A DNA stretch of 22,631 nucleotides, from positions 1 to 22,631 of the IMG/VR virus record IMGVR_UViG_3300035698_005135. One strand, written 5' to 3'. Position 1 is the stretch's first letter. Each line of letters starts with the position of its first letter. Shown piece by piece: positions 1 through 8,400 of the stretch. The translations under genes were made by a program, and so were the position numbers. The stretch is from a virus. Under the pieces are notes generated by a model. It worked only from the letters and a program-made list of their open reading frames with translations. It was not told the origin of the DNA and searched no databases.

Positions 1-453
1 TATTCGCTGTACTACTGCATGTCCTGTCTCAACTTCTGGAAATACTGGAGTCTCTGTCTTGCCGTCAAGGTGAATAACAGCGTCATGCTTTGTGAAATTT
101 TCGTTTAGGTTGAAGTCTTCAATGAAGAGTTTGATGACATCAATATCTCCTACGAAGTTGATGCAAGCGTTTCCACTGTATGAAGTAACCATCATGCCAC
201 TTGTGGACTCTACTGCTGGACGTTCGCTGTCTGTCATAAATGGAACAATACCCTTAAAAACAAGTTGGTCGTTACCGTCTGTCTTTATTGCATAAGTCTT
301 TCGCGCACCCTTCTTATTTTCTTTAACGATAGGCTGTCCACTAGGAGTGTCAATGCCTGTTGCTTTCCATACTTGATGAGTGGTTGTAGCCATGAAGCTA
401 GAGATGCCGAACACATGGATGATTTCGTCTTTTTTAAATTTTGTTTGATTCAT
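1..453 (-). CDS. Partial gene of unknown function, running off the left edge
   Basis: The frame starting at ATG 453 stays open for 151 codons to base 1, so only the N-terminal part is visible and the stop lies outside the window. The protein starts MNQTKFKKDEIIHVFG and is soluble-looking, with mixed charge, no signal peptide and no membrane segment. I recognise no family. It has its own consensus promoter (557-585) and a leader with a strong hairpin (481-547). It is therefore a separate transcription unit placed just after the terminator of the late operon, on the same strand. The start has no Shine-Dalgarno sequence; it is preceded by an A-rich leader like other starts in this window. It could be an early gene, a nucleic-acid-binding protein or another virion protein. 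Coding status is well supported by the open frame; the function is unknown. Confidence 0.8.
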   Translation of the reverse strand, partial: MNQTKFKKDEIIHVFGISSFMATTTHQVWKATGIDTPSGQPIVKENKKGARKTYAIKTDGNDQLVFKGIVPFMTDSERPAVESTSGMMVTSYSGNACINFVGDIDVIKLFIEDFNLNENFTKHDAVIHLDGKTETPVFPEVETGHAVVQRI

Positions 454-480
454 ATTGATTTGTTTTTATCGTTTAATTTG

Positions 481-547
481 GAGCGAGACAATTGACAGGA
501 ATCTTGGAGCTTTTGACACTTTCCTGTTCCTGTCAACTGTCTCTCTC
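481..547 (-). promoter_or_regulatory. Large inverted repeat in the 5' leader of the gene at 453
   Basis: Arms 485-501 and 527-543 are 17 bases each and complementary except at one position, which becomes a G-U wobble in minus-strand RNA. The stem extends by three more pairs (481-483 with 545-547) after a mismatch. The loop is 25 bases. The predicted transcription start of the promoter at 557-585 is near 550, so the hairpin would sit at the very 5' end of the mRNA. It has no U-tract and so is not a plain terminator. A stability element, regulator binding site or translational control element are all possible. Confidence 0.6.
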
Positions 548-556
548 AACATCCTT

Positions 557-585
557 ATTATAGCGTACGTAAGCTAATAATGCAA
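557..585 (-). promoter_or_regulatory. Sigma70-type promoter for the leftmost gene
   Basis: Read on the minus strand, TTGCAT (585-580) is followed by exactly 17 bases and then a perfect TATAAT (562-557). Transcription would start near 550 and give a leader of about 97 bases before ATG 453. It lies between the end-of-operon terminator and the leftmost gene, as expected for a new unit. Confidence 0.7.
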
Positions 586-588
586 GAG

Positions 589-612
589 AAAACACCCTTG
601 ACAGAGTGTTTT
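589..612 (-). terminator. Probable intrinsic terminator of the late operon
   Basis: Arms AAAACAC (589-595) and GTGTTTT (606-612) form a 7-bp stem around a 10-base loop. In minus-strand RNA the stem ends in a U-rich stretch (GTGTTTTCTCTT). It begins six bases after the stop codon of the 66-aa ORF, which itself ends in tandem TAA TAA. The A/T symmetry means it could also work on the plus strand. Confidence 0.55.
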
Positions 613-617
613 ACTTA

Positions 618-818
618 TTACTTACTTTCTATTGGTTTTAGATCATCGTCTAATTCTGGAAAATCAATACTGTTAAGAGCATCAATAAAAGGTTTTGCAA
701 ATTTTGGATCATTAATAACCGGACCGCCTTCAACCATACGAAAACCACCACCTTCAACTGGAATAGGTTTATTTGATGAGGGATCTGTATTGTGTTTCTG
801 TAATTGTTTTGTTGTCAT
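618..818 (-). CDS. Small protein of unknown function at the end of the late operon
   Basis: A 66-aa ORF that starts MTTKQLQKHNTDPSSNKPIP and ends in an acidic, proline-containing tail (DFPELDDDLKPIESK). It overlaps the last 50 bases of the ejection-protein gene in another frame, ends with two consecutive TAA codons and is followed directly by a terminator hairpin. That position supports it as the true last gene of the operon. No domain, membrane segment or motif is recognisable. A shorter form starting at Met28 (MVEGGPVINDPKF) would remove the overlap. The amino-acid composition looks protein-like rather than like a frame shadow, but there is no family evidence. Confidence 0.5.
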   Translation of the reverse strand: MTTKQLQKHNTDPSSNKPIPVEGGGFRMVEGGPVINDPKFAKPFIDALNSIDFPELDDDLKPIESK

Positions 819-3183
819 AAAGTTTCTTAGTTACGGCCAATAATTGTGTTTTAAGTTCAGCATTAGTATAGCGCACGTTAGTAAAATTGTCAAATGACAT
901 AATTTTTTGTTGACCTTTACTGAATGAATTATCTATCAAAGTAAAATTGCCAATATCCTTGTTAGCCCTCAATTTACTAATCACATCATAAGAGCCTTGA
1001 TGATTCTCCAAGAATACAGATAGAGGAACTACACGCCCTTTTTCTTTTGGATTATTTAACATTCTACTAACAACCCCTTTGAGCCAAGCGTCTTCTGGAT
1101 TTCGATATACATAAGTAAGTGCAATCTTTTTACCAGCATCTTTAGCTTCTTTAATACGATCAAGTGCGCTCTTCATTGTAGATAGGTTGCCATCAAGTAC
1201 AGCTGAAGAGTTGTCAATAACATCACCAACTACATCTTGGGCCACACTTGTTTTACCTGTACCAGAACCTCCAGCAAATATCATTGCGTACTCACCTTCA
1301 TTCTTAGCAAGAGCTTCACGCCATGCTGATTTAGATACTGCACTAGCAGCTTCATGTACAGCAGCTGAATTAGCACCGTTATACCCAACGTCTGTAAAGA
1401 GTTTCCTAGCTTCGTCTGTATTTATAAGCTTGCCGTTTTCTTTTAAGTAATCATCCACCATTCCCTGCGGATTAGCTTCATATTTAGCTATAGAAGCGTC
1501 TTGAATAGCCGCACCTTTACCAGTAAGTGAAGCATCACGATCTGTAATTTTAGATGTAACATTTGGATTATCCACTTGCGCGCCTTTCACTTCAGGTGTA
1601 GGCTTTTTAGATGATTCTAATGATTGCCCTATTCCTGATTGTTGGCTACTTTGTGTGGACGGATTAATTGCCGTATCACTACCAGTAAACTCTATACTTT
1701 TCCCACCTTTAGGCAGTATAGGTATTGGCCGACCATCATTGATGGTAGAAGCTCCAGAGCCTTCTGGTAGCAGGTTTTGTGATTGTGGCGCTCTAGTCTT
1801 AGCTGTAGGCGCTCCGACAGTCGGCTTCCCTGAAACAGTCTTAGCTATATTAGCTTGAACATTCTGACTTCCAAAGATCTTCTTAGCAGCTAACATACTT
1901 ATAGCTTGTGGATCTCCACCTGAGATAAGTATTGCATCTGTAAGACCAAAAGCGTTATTCCCTGACTGTCCTGTAATACGATTAAACAAATCATTACCTA
2001 GTTGTACAGACAATTGTGTTTCTTTGTTTAAATCAGCTAGATTAGTAAATCCTAGTTTGTCAGCTTGCTCTAACTGCCACTTACGGACAGCATCATCTAA
2101 AGTATTTGCTTTTGCAATTGACTCTGACACGTTATCTCTTAGATAATCAAGTTTTATATTCCGTTCATAAATACGCTTCGATTCATTGATCTCAGACATA
2201 GTAAGTCCAACATCATTGTTCTTAGTCACCAGTTCTGTCACTCTATCTAAGTCCCTTGATGGCGCACCTACTGAGGATATTCTTTGTTCTCTTGCAAGTA
2301 AATCATCCAATACTGTTGTTACTTGGTCAACCTTAAATTCTCCAGCAAGTTTTTCTAATTCAGTGTCAACAACAGCTTTTGAGTCCTGCCAACGCTGGCC
2401 AAGTTTCTGCACAACTTCTTCTTCAGTACCAAAAATACCACGTTCTTTTAGCCACTCTCCATGATTTTTCCCTGCCATATCTTCAAACTTTCTGGCTTTA
2501 GCAGGTGTAATCCTAGCAATTCTATTCATAATTCCGGCAGGGTCAGTGATAACTTTTGTACCTTTAACAACCGCAGCTGGAATAGGTAGTACAGAGCCTG
2601 ATGCTGCACCTCCAAGAAGTCCTAAACCTGCTCCAATAGCAGTTTCTTTAACTACACTTCCAATCGTACTGTCTTCTTCTTGTAATTCTATTCCAGCTCC
2701 AGCTGCTGCACCACCGGAAAATCCAGCTTTAGCTCCATGTACAAAACCAGCTCCAACTTTTCCTTTCAAAAGATTTTTAACCACCCCAGGAACCGCACCA
2801 CCACCTATGAAATAAGATCCAAGTTCTAAACCTGTACCTGCAAAATCTTTTGTCATTCCTAGAGCGCCTTCCCCGATACTTTTTTGTCCAGCTGACACTT
2901 CACTAGCCGCAGCTCCTAATGGTCTTACTTTCCCGAAATAACCAAAGTCACGCCCTTCTATGTTGCGTTCTTGTATAGATGCCTGTGAGTGACCTGCTAG
3001 AGTTTCAGCCATTGGCGCAAAACTAGAAGCTGTTTTAATGAACGGCTTAGATACACCTCGTACTATCTGTTGAAATAGTCCAGGCTCTTCTTCTATTGGC
3101 GCTGGTGCAGCCTTCTTATACTTAGATAAGTCAAGACTTCCAGTGCTTGTTGCTTTTTTGTATTTATTTAAATCAATAGACAT
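769..3183 (-). CDS. Ejection-type virion protein with C-terminal zeta-toxin-like kinase domain
   Basis: 804 aa. The N-terminus carries a doubled short motif (DLNKYKKA and DLSKYKKA, residues 4-25). Residues about 100-215 are rich in Gly and Ala with hydrophobic glycine-zipper-like patches, as in proteins ejected into the host by short-tailed phages. Residues 220-470 are helical, and 470-560 are a low-complexity Ser/Gly/Pro linker. The C-terminus is a P-loop domain: Walker A GGSGTGKT (638-645), DGN (664-666), YRNPEDAW (693-700), GRVVP (716-720), a conserved-looking His728 and IDNS (750-753). Before the P-loop lie INTDEAR (587-593) and HEAAS (610-614). Zeta/PezT toxins are ATP-dependent kinases, typically of UDP-N-acetylglucosamine, and related domains occur in phage polyvalent proteins. 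Its place at the end of the virion operon, after the fibre and a second large protein, suggests delivery with the DNA. Kinase activity and delivery are inferences. Confidence 0.75.
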   Translation of the reverse strand: MSIDLNKYKKATSTGSLDLSKYKKAAPAPIEEEPGLFQQIVRGVSKPFIKTASSFAPMAETLAGHSQASIQERNIEGRDFGYFGKVRPLGAAASEVSAGQKSIGEGALGMTKDFAGTGLELGSYFIGGGAVPGVVKNLLKGKVGAGFVHGAKAGFSGGAAAGAGIELQEEDSTIGSVVKETAIGAGLGLLGGAASGSVLPIPAAVVKGTKVITDPAGIMNRIARITPAKARKFEDMAGKNHGEWLKERGIFGTEEEVVQKLGQRWQDSKAVVDTELEKLAGEFKVDQVTTVLDDLLAREQRISSVGAPSRDLDRVTELVTKNNDVGLTMSEINESKRIYERNIKLDYLRDNVSESIAKANTLDDAVRKWQLEQADKLGFTNLADLNKETQLSVQLGNDLFNRITGQSGNNAFGLTDAILISGGDPQAISMLAAKKIFGSQNVQANIAKTVSGKPTVGAPTAKTRAPQSQNLLPEGSGASTINDGRPIPILPKGGKSIEFTGSDTAINPSTQSSQQSGIGQSLESSKKPTPEVKGAQVDNPNVTSKITDRDASLTGKGAAIQDASIAKYEANPQGMVDDYLKENGKLINTDEARKLFTDVGYNGANSAAVHEAASAVSKSAWREALAKNEGEYAMIFAGGSGTGKTSVAQDVVGDVIDNSSAVLDGNLSTMKSALDRIKEAKDAGKKIALTYVYRNPEDAWLKGVVSRMLNNPKEKGRVVPLSVFLENHQGSYDVISKLRANKDIGNFTLIDNSFSKGQQKIMSFDNFTNVRYTNAELKTQLLAVTKKLYDNKTITETQYRSLIK

Positions 3184-3186
3184 ATC

Positions 3187-4959
3187 TTACAAATTAAGCG
3201 CCTCCTTAATTTCTGAATCTGACACATCAGCTGACATAGCTTCATAATCATATCCAGCTGCGTCTACTTGGTCTGCTAGACTCTGTTGACCTGCTGGTTT
3301 CTGTACTCCGAACATTTCCCAAATACTACCTTGTGCATTTGTAGCCGCTTGATTAGAGATTGTTGTTGTTCTCTCTTTCACAGTTGAGATTGTTTCTATA
3401 AGTCCATCAATTGAACCTTTTGCCAAACCATCTGAAATTAATTGTTCAGCATCAATACCATCCTGTACAGTAGTTTGTGTTCGTCCTTCTTGTACCGCGA
3501 AGAAGCCAGATACAGCACTTCTTAGATCCTGTAGGTTGTACGCATACTGTTGTGCTACAGAATCGTTGACTTGCTTACCGGCCCATAATTTAGCTACGTT
3601 TTTAATCTTTAAGTCACCAAACTGTGGCTCATCTGTAATATCTTTAAGCATATCAAGAGAGAGCATGATGTCTTCACCTCTTAGGTCAACCGCTGCTGCT
3701 CTTGTTGTATATTGCTTTACAACATCTGTTTGTGCTGCATATTCCGCTTGGAAGATAGAAGTATCAATATTATTATCTTTTGCCCAATTTTCAGCTTCAG
3801 CCATGTATGTCTTCCTGTCACTTGCTGACATTCTTGTTAGCGCTTTAACGCCTGTAGTTAGGAAACTAAAGGCCGGCATTGAAAGTCCTGTCTGAGCCAA
3901 AATACTCTGACTTGCTGGATCAAGCTCTGAAGGGTCCAAGTCTGTAGCAGTATCACCACTAGCTGCTGCTGACTGAGCTGGTGTAAGTCCTTTATTAATA
4001 GTAATTAATTTACTTGAATCTCCATCCCAATTGTCAGGGATTGCAAGAATCCTATTACCAGCATCAATAGTTTTTGAATAACCTGTAGGTAGTCCAAGGT
4101 CAAGAGTCTCAATACGCACCTTCCCATCTAAAGGATTCTGGTATGTAATTATATAGTTACCGTTCTCTATTTTTTTATCTAAAATTTGTTCAACAGGCCT
4201 ATTGAGTGTGAATGTAGCTTTAAGCAATTCTTCACCACCAACTTGCTCTGCAAGAAAAGCATACCCTTCAGGGTCCATAGCTTTATATCCCTCTGCGGTT
4301 GCACCACTTTGAGATAATATTGTTGCATTGTATGTAGCTTCTTCAAGATCAGCAACACGCTCTTCCTCTGTCCTGTCGGCTTCTTGTGTAAATGACTCAC
4401 GTTCAAATTTGGCACGTGCAAGAGCATTGGTACTTATTTGACCTAGTACGTTCTGTACTTGTGCTGCCGCTTCAGCTTGTACAAGTTCATCTTCTCTTTG
4501 ATTTACAGCAGAAGTCTTTTCTGTAGTACGGTTTGCTTCTGTAGAACCAGCTAGGCCAGTAAGTGTATTTACTGAAGAAGTCTCACGTAGTCTTTCATCT
4601 TGACGCGGTTGTAGTGATTGCAGTTTCTTATCTGCGTATTCATTTATTGAATTAATGCGCGCTTGTGCAGCACGTTCTTCATCATCATGTGCGTCACCAA
4701 AAAAATCAGGTGTAGTATCCACATTATCGTGGACAGTACGATTAATACCAGTAGAAGGATTGTCATTCTTATCAATACCACCTCTGTCGTTTAACGACAC
4801 ATCTTTCTCCCCACCACCAACAAGATCAATAGACATTTCTTTTGTGTCCTTGTAACCGCTAGTGTTTTCACCAGCATTTGCTGCAAGAGTCTCCTTACTT
4901 TTATCTAAAAGTGCCTGTCCTCTGGCATATGTTTCTGCTACTGTTTCTCCATCAATCAT
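3187..4959 (-). CDS. Large helical virion protein, probable ejection or internal protein
   Basis: 590 aa, tightly packed between the fibre gene (1-nt gap) and the 804-aa protein (3-nt gap). The first 110 residues are hydrophilic and disordered-looking, with many Asp, Asn and Gly. Residues about 115-230 are Ala/Gln/Glu-rich and predicted helical or coiled coil, with repeated charged stretches. A central part near residues 260-320 looks more beta-rich, and the C-terminal third is helical again with a run of Thr/Ser/Gln-rich helices. There is no enzyme motif and no membrane segment. In P22-like phages two or three long helical proteins encoded after the tail hub are ejected with the DNA; position and composition fit that, but I cannot name a family. 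A long tail or internal core protein is the alternative. Confidence 0.65.
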   Translation of the reverse strand: MIDGETVAETYARGQALLDKSKETLAANAGENTSGYKDTKEMSIDLVGGGEKDVSLNDRGGIDKNDNPSTGINRTVHDNVDTTPDFFGDAHDDEERAAQARINSINEYADKKLQSLQPRQDERLRETSSVNTLTGLAGSTEANRTTEKTSAVNQREDELVQAEAAAQVQNVLGQISTNALARAKFERESFTQEADRTEEERVADLEEATYNATILSQSGATAEGYKAMDPEGYAFLAEQVGGEELLKATFTLNRPVEQILDKKIENGNYIITYQNPLDGKVRIETLDLGLPTGYSKTIDAGNRILAIPDNWDGDSSKLITINKGLTPAQSAAASGDTATDLDPSELDPASQSILAQTGLSMPAFSFLTTGVKALTRMSASDRKTYMAEAENWAKDNNIDTSIFQAEYAAQTDVVKQYTTRAAAVDLRGEDIMLSLDMLKDITDEPQFGDLKIKNVAKLWAGKQVNDSVAQQYAYNLQDLRSAVSGFFAVQEGRTQTTVQDGIDAEQLISDGLAKGSIDGLIETISTVKERTTTISNQAATNAQGSIWEMFGVQKPAGQQSLADQVDAAGYDYEAMSADVSDSEIKEALNL

Positions 4960-4960
4960 A

Positions 4961-6472
4961 TTAGTAGTATTCAGTTACTATTACGACACCGGCAGTACCT
5001 GAACCTGTTGCTGCATCCTCTGAATTTTCAGAACCACCTCCGCCTCCTGCCCCAAAGCCCGATCCAGCTACTCCGTCCGAGTGATTAGAACTTCCAAGTC
5101 CTTGATCTCCAGATGGTCCACCAGAACCCATGAAGCTAGAACCTCCTGTACCCCCACCTGTACCTAAAGATGCTTGTCCTGTACCACCTGAAATATTTAA
5201 ATCTCCACCTGATGCAGAACCTCCGGTCCCATCCACTGCATTAGGCGCTACTAATAGTGTTCCAAATGAAGTATTGCCGGAACCTAGATTAGCTGTACCA
5301 ACTGTAACAGTCTCTGTAGACGCTAAATCAGCAGCAACAATCAATTTCATACTATATGCACCAGCTCCACCACCTTGATGCGCCCCATTTCCAGGGTCCA
5401 CTGATTGATCACCAGCCGCCTGTGTTTGTACAACAATATACTCAAGACCAGCTTTCTTAGTCCAGGTTCCAGAATCTTCAAACACTTCTATGGCTGAACT
5501 TGCATGACCTGAGATTGTTGTTGCTGTAAAAGCATTTGTACCTGTATATGTATTGTCTCCAGTGTATGTAGAATCAGCAGCTAAGTAGTCAATAACCGGA
5601 TTGAAATATAATTCAGTCGTTGCATCTCCAGTTCGTCCCAAAAGGACCGCTGTGGCTGTTTCAGTCGTTGCTCCAGCTGTACCAGATACATATTGATCAG
5701 CTCCTATTGTCATTCCTGTCTGTGTAGTGTCTCTTCCTGCTATAAGAATACCACCTGTAATAGCCACATTATCTGTCCCTGGCCCTTGAGTAATACCTAG
5801 AGGTACGTTTATTGATGTTGCGGCAGCATCTACGTCTGCTTTTTTCCATTCTTGATCTGTTGCATCAAAATAAGCAATAGTTCCTGTCGCCATAGTTTCT
5901 CCAGCTTCACCCGATACAATCAACTGATCAAAAGATACTGCCCCTCCATTAACAACAGATAGCACATACCCCACATCTGCTAACTCACTAGCTCCAGAAG
6001 GTACTACACCAGCAGCATAACTTAATACGTTTGCAAATGTCTCACTACCGTTATTCTGACCTCTGAGTAACTGTATTACAGGGAAGTTTGTTATTTTTAT
6101 ACTAGCTCCACGCCTATGAGAGAACTGTAAAGCAGATACTTCCGTCTTACCGTCTGAAGGGCTAAGTCCTCTTGTCATTGCTGTTACGGAAGTACCAGTT
6201 ACAGTACCGCATACAAATTCAGCTTGACTAGAACCTTCGTCAATAGTGAAACAATTATATAGAGAGAGCGAACCACCACCGCGCACACTGTTAGATGTGA
6301 GTGTCATAGTTGTTGCGGAAGACGATATAGGAGCTGCAAGAGATGTCTCAAACAGTGCTACAGCGTCTGGTAAATCAACACCTACTGACGGTCCAGCAAA
6401 ATTAGTTAAAGCAAAAAAACCTGCCACTGCTATTACTACTCCTAAAAGTCCAGCGAGAATTTGTTTATTCAT
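4961..6472 (-). CDS. Glycine-rich tail fibre or tail-tip protein with N-terminal hydrophobic segment
   Basis: 503 aa. Residues 5-26 form a strongly hydrophobic stretch after MNKQ, so the protein looks like a signal-peptide or anchor-bearing protein, unusual for a phage fibre. Residues about 40-130 resemble a beta-rich domain (SATTMTLTS, FTIDEGSS, MTRGLSPSDG, HRRGASIKI) that I associate with surface proteins of Patescibacteria. The middle part (230-320) holds Thr/Gly-rich repeats like trimeric fibre shafts. From about residue 370 the chain is Gly/Ser-rich and ends GTAGVVIVTEYY, the typical end of glycine-rich tail-tip adhesins. It follows the propeller hub gene by 39 bases. I infer a receptor-binding fibre. 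The anchor-like N-terminus could instead dock it to the tail or help cross a membrane. Confidence 0.65.
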   Translation of the reverse strand: MNKQILAGLLGVVIAVAGFFALTNFAGPSVGVDLPDAVALFETSLAAPISSSATTMTLTSNSVRGGGSLSLYNCFTIDEGSSQAEFVCGTVTGTSVTAMTRGLSPSDGKTEVSALQFSHRRGASIKITNFPVIQLLRGQNNGSETFANVLSYAAGVVPSGASELADVGYVLSVVNGGAVSFDQLIVSGEAGETMATGTIAYFDATDQEWKKADVDAAATSINVPLGITQGPGTDNVAITGGILIAGRDTTQTGMTIGADQYVSGTAGATTETATAVLLGRTGDATTELYFNPVIDYLAADSTYTGDNTYTGTNAFTATTISGHASSAIEVFEDSGTWTKKAGLEYIVVQTQAAGDQSVDPGNGAHQGGGAGAYSMKLIVAADLASTETVTVGTANLGSGNTSFGTLLVAPNAVDGTGGSASGGDLNISGGTGQASLGTGGGTGGSSFMGSGGPSGDQGLGSSNHSDGVAGSGFGAGGGGGSENSEDAATGSGTAGVVIVTEYY

Positions 6473-6511
6473 GATATTACTTTATACAATATGATTAATT
6501 TTGTGGAATAA

Positions 6512-8398
6512 CTACCTTGTTCTAGTAGGTAAATTCTTCTTTCCTTTGTCCCGTATGTCCTTAAAAGTAATTGAATTTACTGATACATACCCCACTTCAA
6601 TGGCCCTAAATCTGATTGCAATATGAGTGAATCTATCTGAGTTCAATTTAAAGTCTACTTCATAAGGTGAAGCACTAGAGTCTCCACCACCTCCAACAAC
6701 AGAAGATCCTATTGTTGGAGCGCCTATAGAGATATCTATTCCAGTCTCAACATAATCTGCATCACCATTAATAGTGAAGACATTTACAAAAGGTTTACCA
6801 TTATATGAAATGTCTACCTCAAGATCTTGCTCTTGTTGGATAAGTCCATCAAGAACAATACGTCTACACGTTTTAAGATTTTCTGTACCTAGATTCAGTT
6901 CACTTGAATCCCAATTGTTTTCAATAATATCACCATCCTCATCAAAACCTGAGAAAAGGGTGTACACATTATTAGAAAGTGAATCCCCAGCAATTAAAGC
7001 ACCCTCGTACTCAATAAGACAAGAAACAAAGTAACTGAGCTTATCCCAAGTACCGGAAACAACATTACGAACCCATGTAACAGAATTATGCTCATCTGCG
7101 ACACCAAGAGTCTTTTTTGCTACGGCAAATATCTCATAGTCACCCCAACGATACACAACACACTTATCGTGTACATATGGTGAAAGGTCAATTGCATTTG
7201 AAATAGGTTCTGGTTCAATAGTTGTAATTTCAGTACCTTGCAACACTTTCATCTTTCGATATTTAGGCTCACTTGGATCTGATAAATCAGCAAGAATAAT
7301 ACCGTCTGGTGTTTGGTGTACTGAGCGATGATATGGAACACCAACATTTCTGTATTCTAGGTTCGTGCTTTCTGTATCATCAAGTGATGATTGAAATTGC
7401 CAGGTCTTTTTTAAATGAAAACAATAATTGACTACGTTTATATTATAAATACCCATCAAAGCACCCCCACCATTATCTTGTCTAAAAGACTTTCCCTGAC
7501 CGTTTGCGCCACCTGTAAAATCTAAAATACCAGTAGATGTTGAAGTCTCATGGTAATAGTCAGCTGTAATAGCTTGAGAGTTAGTTGGAGCTACAGCAAA
7601 AGTGACTGACACCACACCAGTCGCATAGTTCACAGTACCAGTACCACCAGCATCACCTACTAAGTTTCCACTTCGATCATCTTTAAAAGTCTCAGTACCA
7701 TCTGTGATAGAAAGGTACATAATTGTTTTTGGCGCACCAGCAGCAGCAAGTGTATTTGCAAATGTAACTTCTGCTCCATCTCCAGTGTCATATGCTTCCG
7801 CTGTAACGTGTGTATAGTCGCTTAGCTGATCTTTATCAAGATATGATAGATATAGTCCTGTTTCATCGTTATTACCTGCTACAGTACCATTTCTTTGACC
7901 TGAGAAGCTTCTATTCTGTCCTATGTGAAAGACATTCCACCTGTAATTCTCTACAGCTTGATCAACTGCATCTGTAGGGTTAGCAACTGGTATTTTGTAT
8001 ACAGAAGAGTTCGGTGAACCAAGATACATAAAAGAACCAGCGAGAGATTGATACGCCTCCATCCAAACGTCTTCTCCATCTGCTGCCACAGGTAATAAGT
8101 TGCTTCCAACTTCAACAACATCATCTGTCGCTAAATCATAATTTTTTATTATCCTACCATAAGAAAACCACAGCTTTTCAGTGCCATCATAGTCAATACC
8201 AACGCCTATCCCTGTAACTTTACCTGCACCTGTCACCTCGGTTGTTCCAAGTCGTGCGTAACCGCGCCTTAATTCGATGGAGTCCTTATATTTACTGGTC
8301 AACCAATTTAAAGAGTCTGGTGACGTACCAGGCTTTAGTGTTTTTTTATCACGTATAGTCGTATTGATTCCGTGAAATGTGTCAATAACGTAATCCAC
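6512..8398 (-). CDS. Tail hub / DNA-stabilising protein, P22 gp10-like beta-propeller
   Basis: 628 aa from a GTG start 2 bases after the preceding gene; no better ATG is available near the N-terminus. The opening (GINTTIRDKKTLKPGTSPDS, then a short gap and RRGYARLG) is the usual start of phage tail-hub propellers, which ask for a proline-glycine-x-S/A-P-x-x-x-N segment followed by a basic RxGY. Repeating beta-strand units follow. Residues about 203-292 look like an inserted beta-sandwich (GDGAEVTF, DDRSGNLVGD, VNYATGVVSVTF), a module often added to phage structural proteins. The C-terminal 90 residues are beta-rich and end in a basic tail. In P22, gp10 sits below the portal and gp4 and closes the channel. 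The function rests on fold-level resemblance and on gene order after the gp4-like gene. Confidence 0.65.
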   Translation of the reverse strand: MDYVIDTFHGINTTIRDKKTLKPGTSPDSLNWLTSKYKDSIELRRGYARLGTTEVTGAGKVTGIGVGIDYDGTEKLWFSYGRIIKNYDLATDDVVEVGSNLLPVAADGEDVWMEAYQSLAGSFMYLGSPNSSVYKIPVANPTDAVDQAVENYRWNVFHIGQNRSFSGQRNGTVAGNNDETGLYLSYLDKDQLSDYTHVTAEAYDTGDGAEVTFANTLAAAGAPKTIMYLSITDGTETFKDDRSGNLVGDAGGTGTVNYATGVVSVTFAVAPTNSQAITADYYHETSTSTGILDFTGGANGQGKSFRQDNGGGALMGIYNINVVNYCFHLKKTWQFQSSLDDTESTNLEYRNVGVPYHRSVHQTPDGIILADLSDPSEPKYRKMKVLQGTEITTIEPEPISNAIDLSPYVHDKCVVYRWGDYEIFAVAKKTLGVADEHNSVTWVRNVVSGTWDKLSYFVSCLIEYEGALIAGDSLSNNVYTLFSGFDEDGDIIENNWDSSELNLGTENLKTCRRIVLDGLIQQEQDLEVDISYNGKPFVNVFTINGDADYVETGIDISIGAPTIGSSVVGGGGDSSASPYEVDFKLNSDRFTHIAIRFRAIEVGYVSVNSITFKDIRDKGKKNLPTRTR

Positions 8399-8400
8399 AA

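Noticed and set aside
1187-1450. Plus-strand ORFs opposite the ejection protein
   Set aside because: These and similar antisense frames are shadows without motifs, starts or spacing that would support them.
6473-6486. Possible promoter TATAAA 8 bases before the fibre start
   Set aside because: It is only a partial -10 with no TGn extension or -35 and lies in an ordinary 39-base gap; I could not separate it from A/T background.
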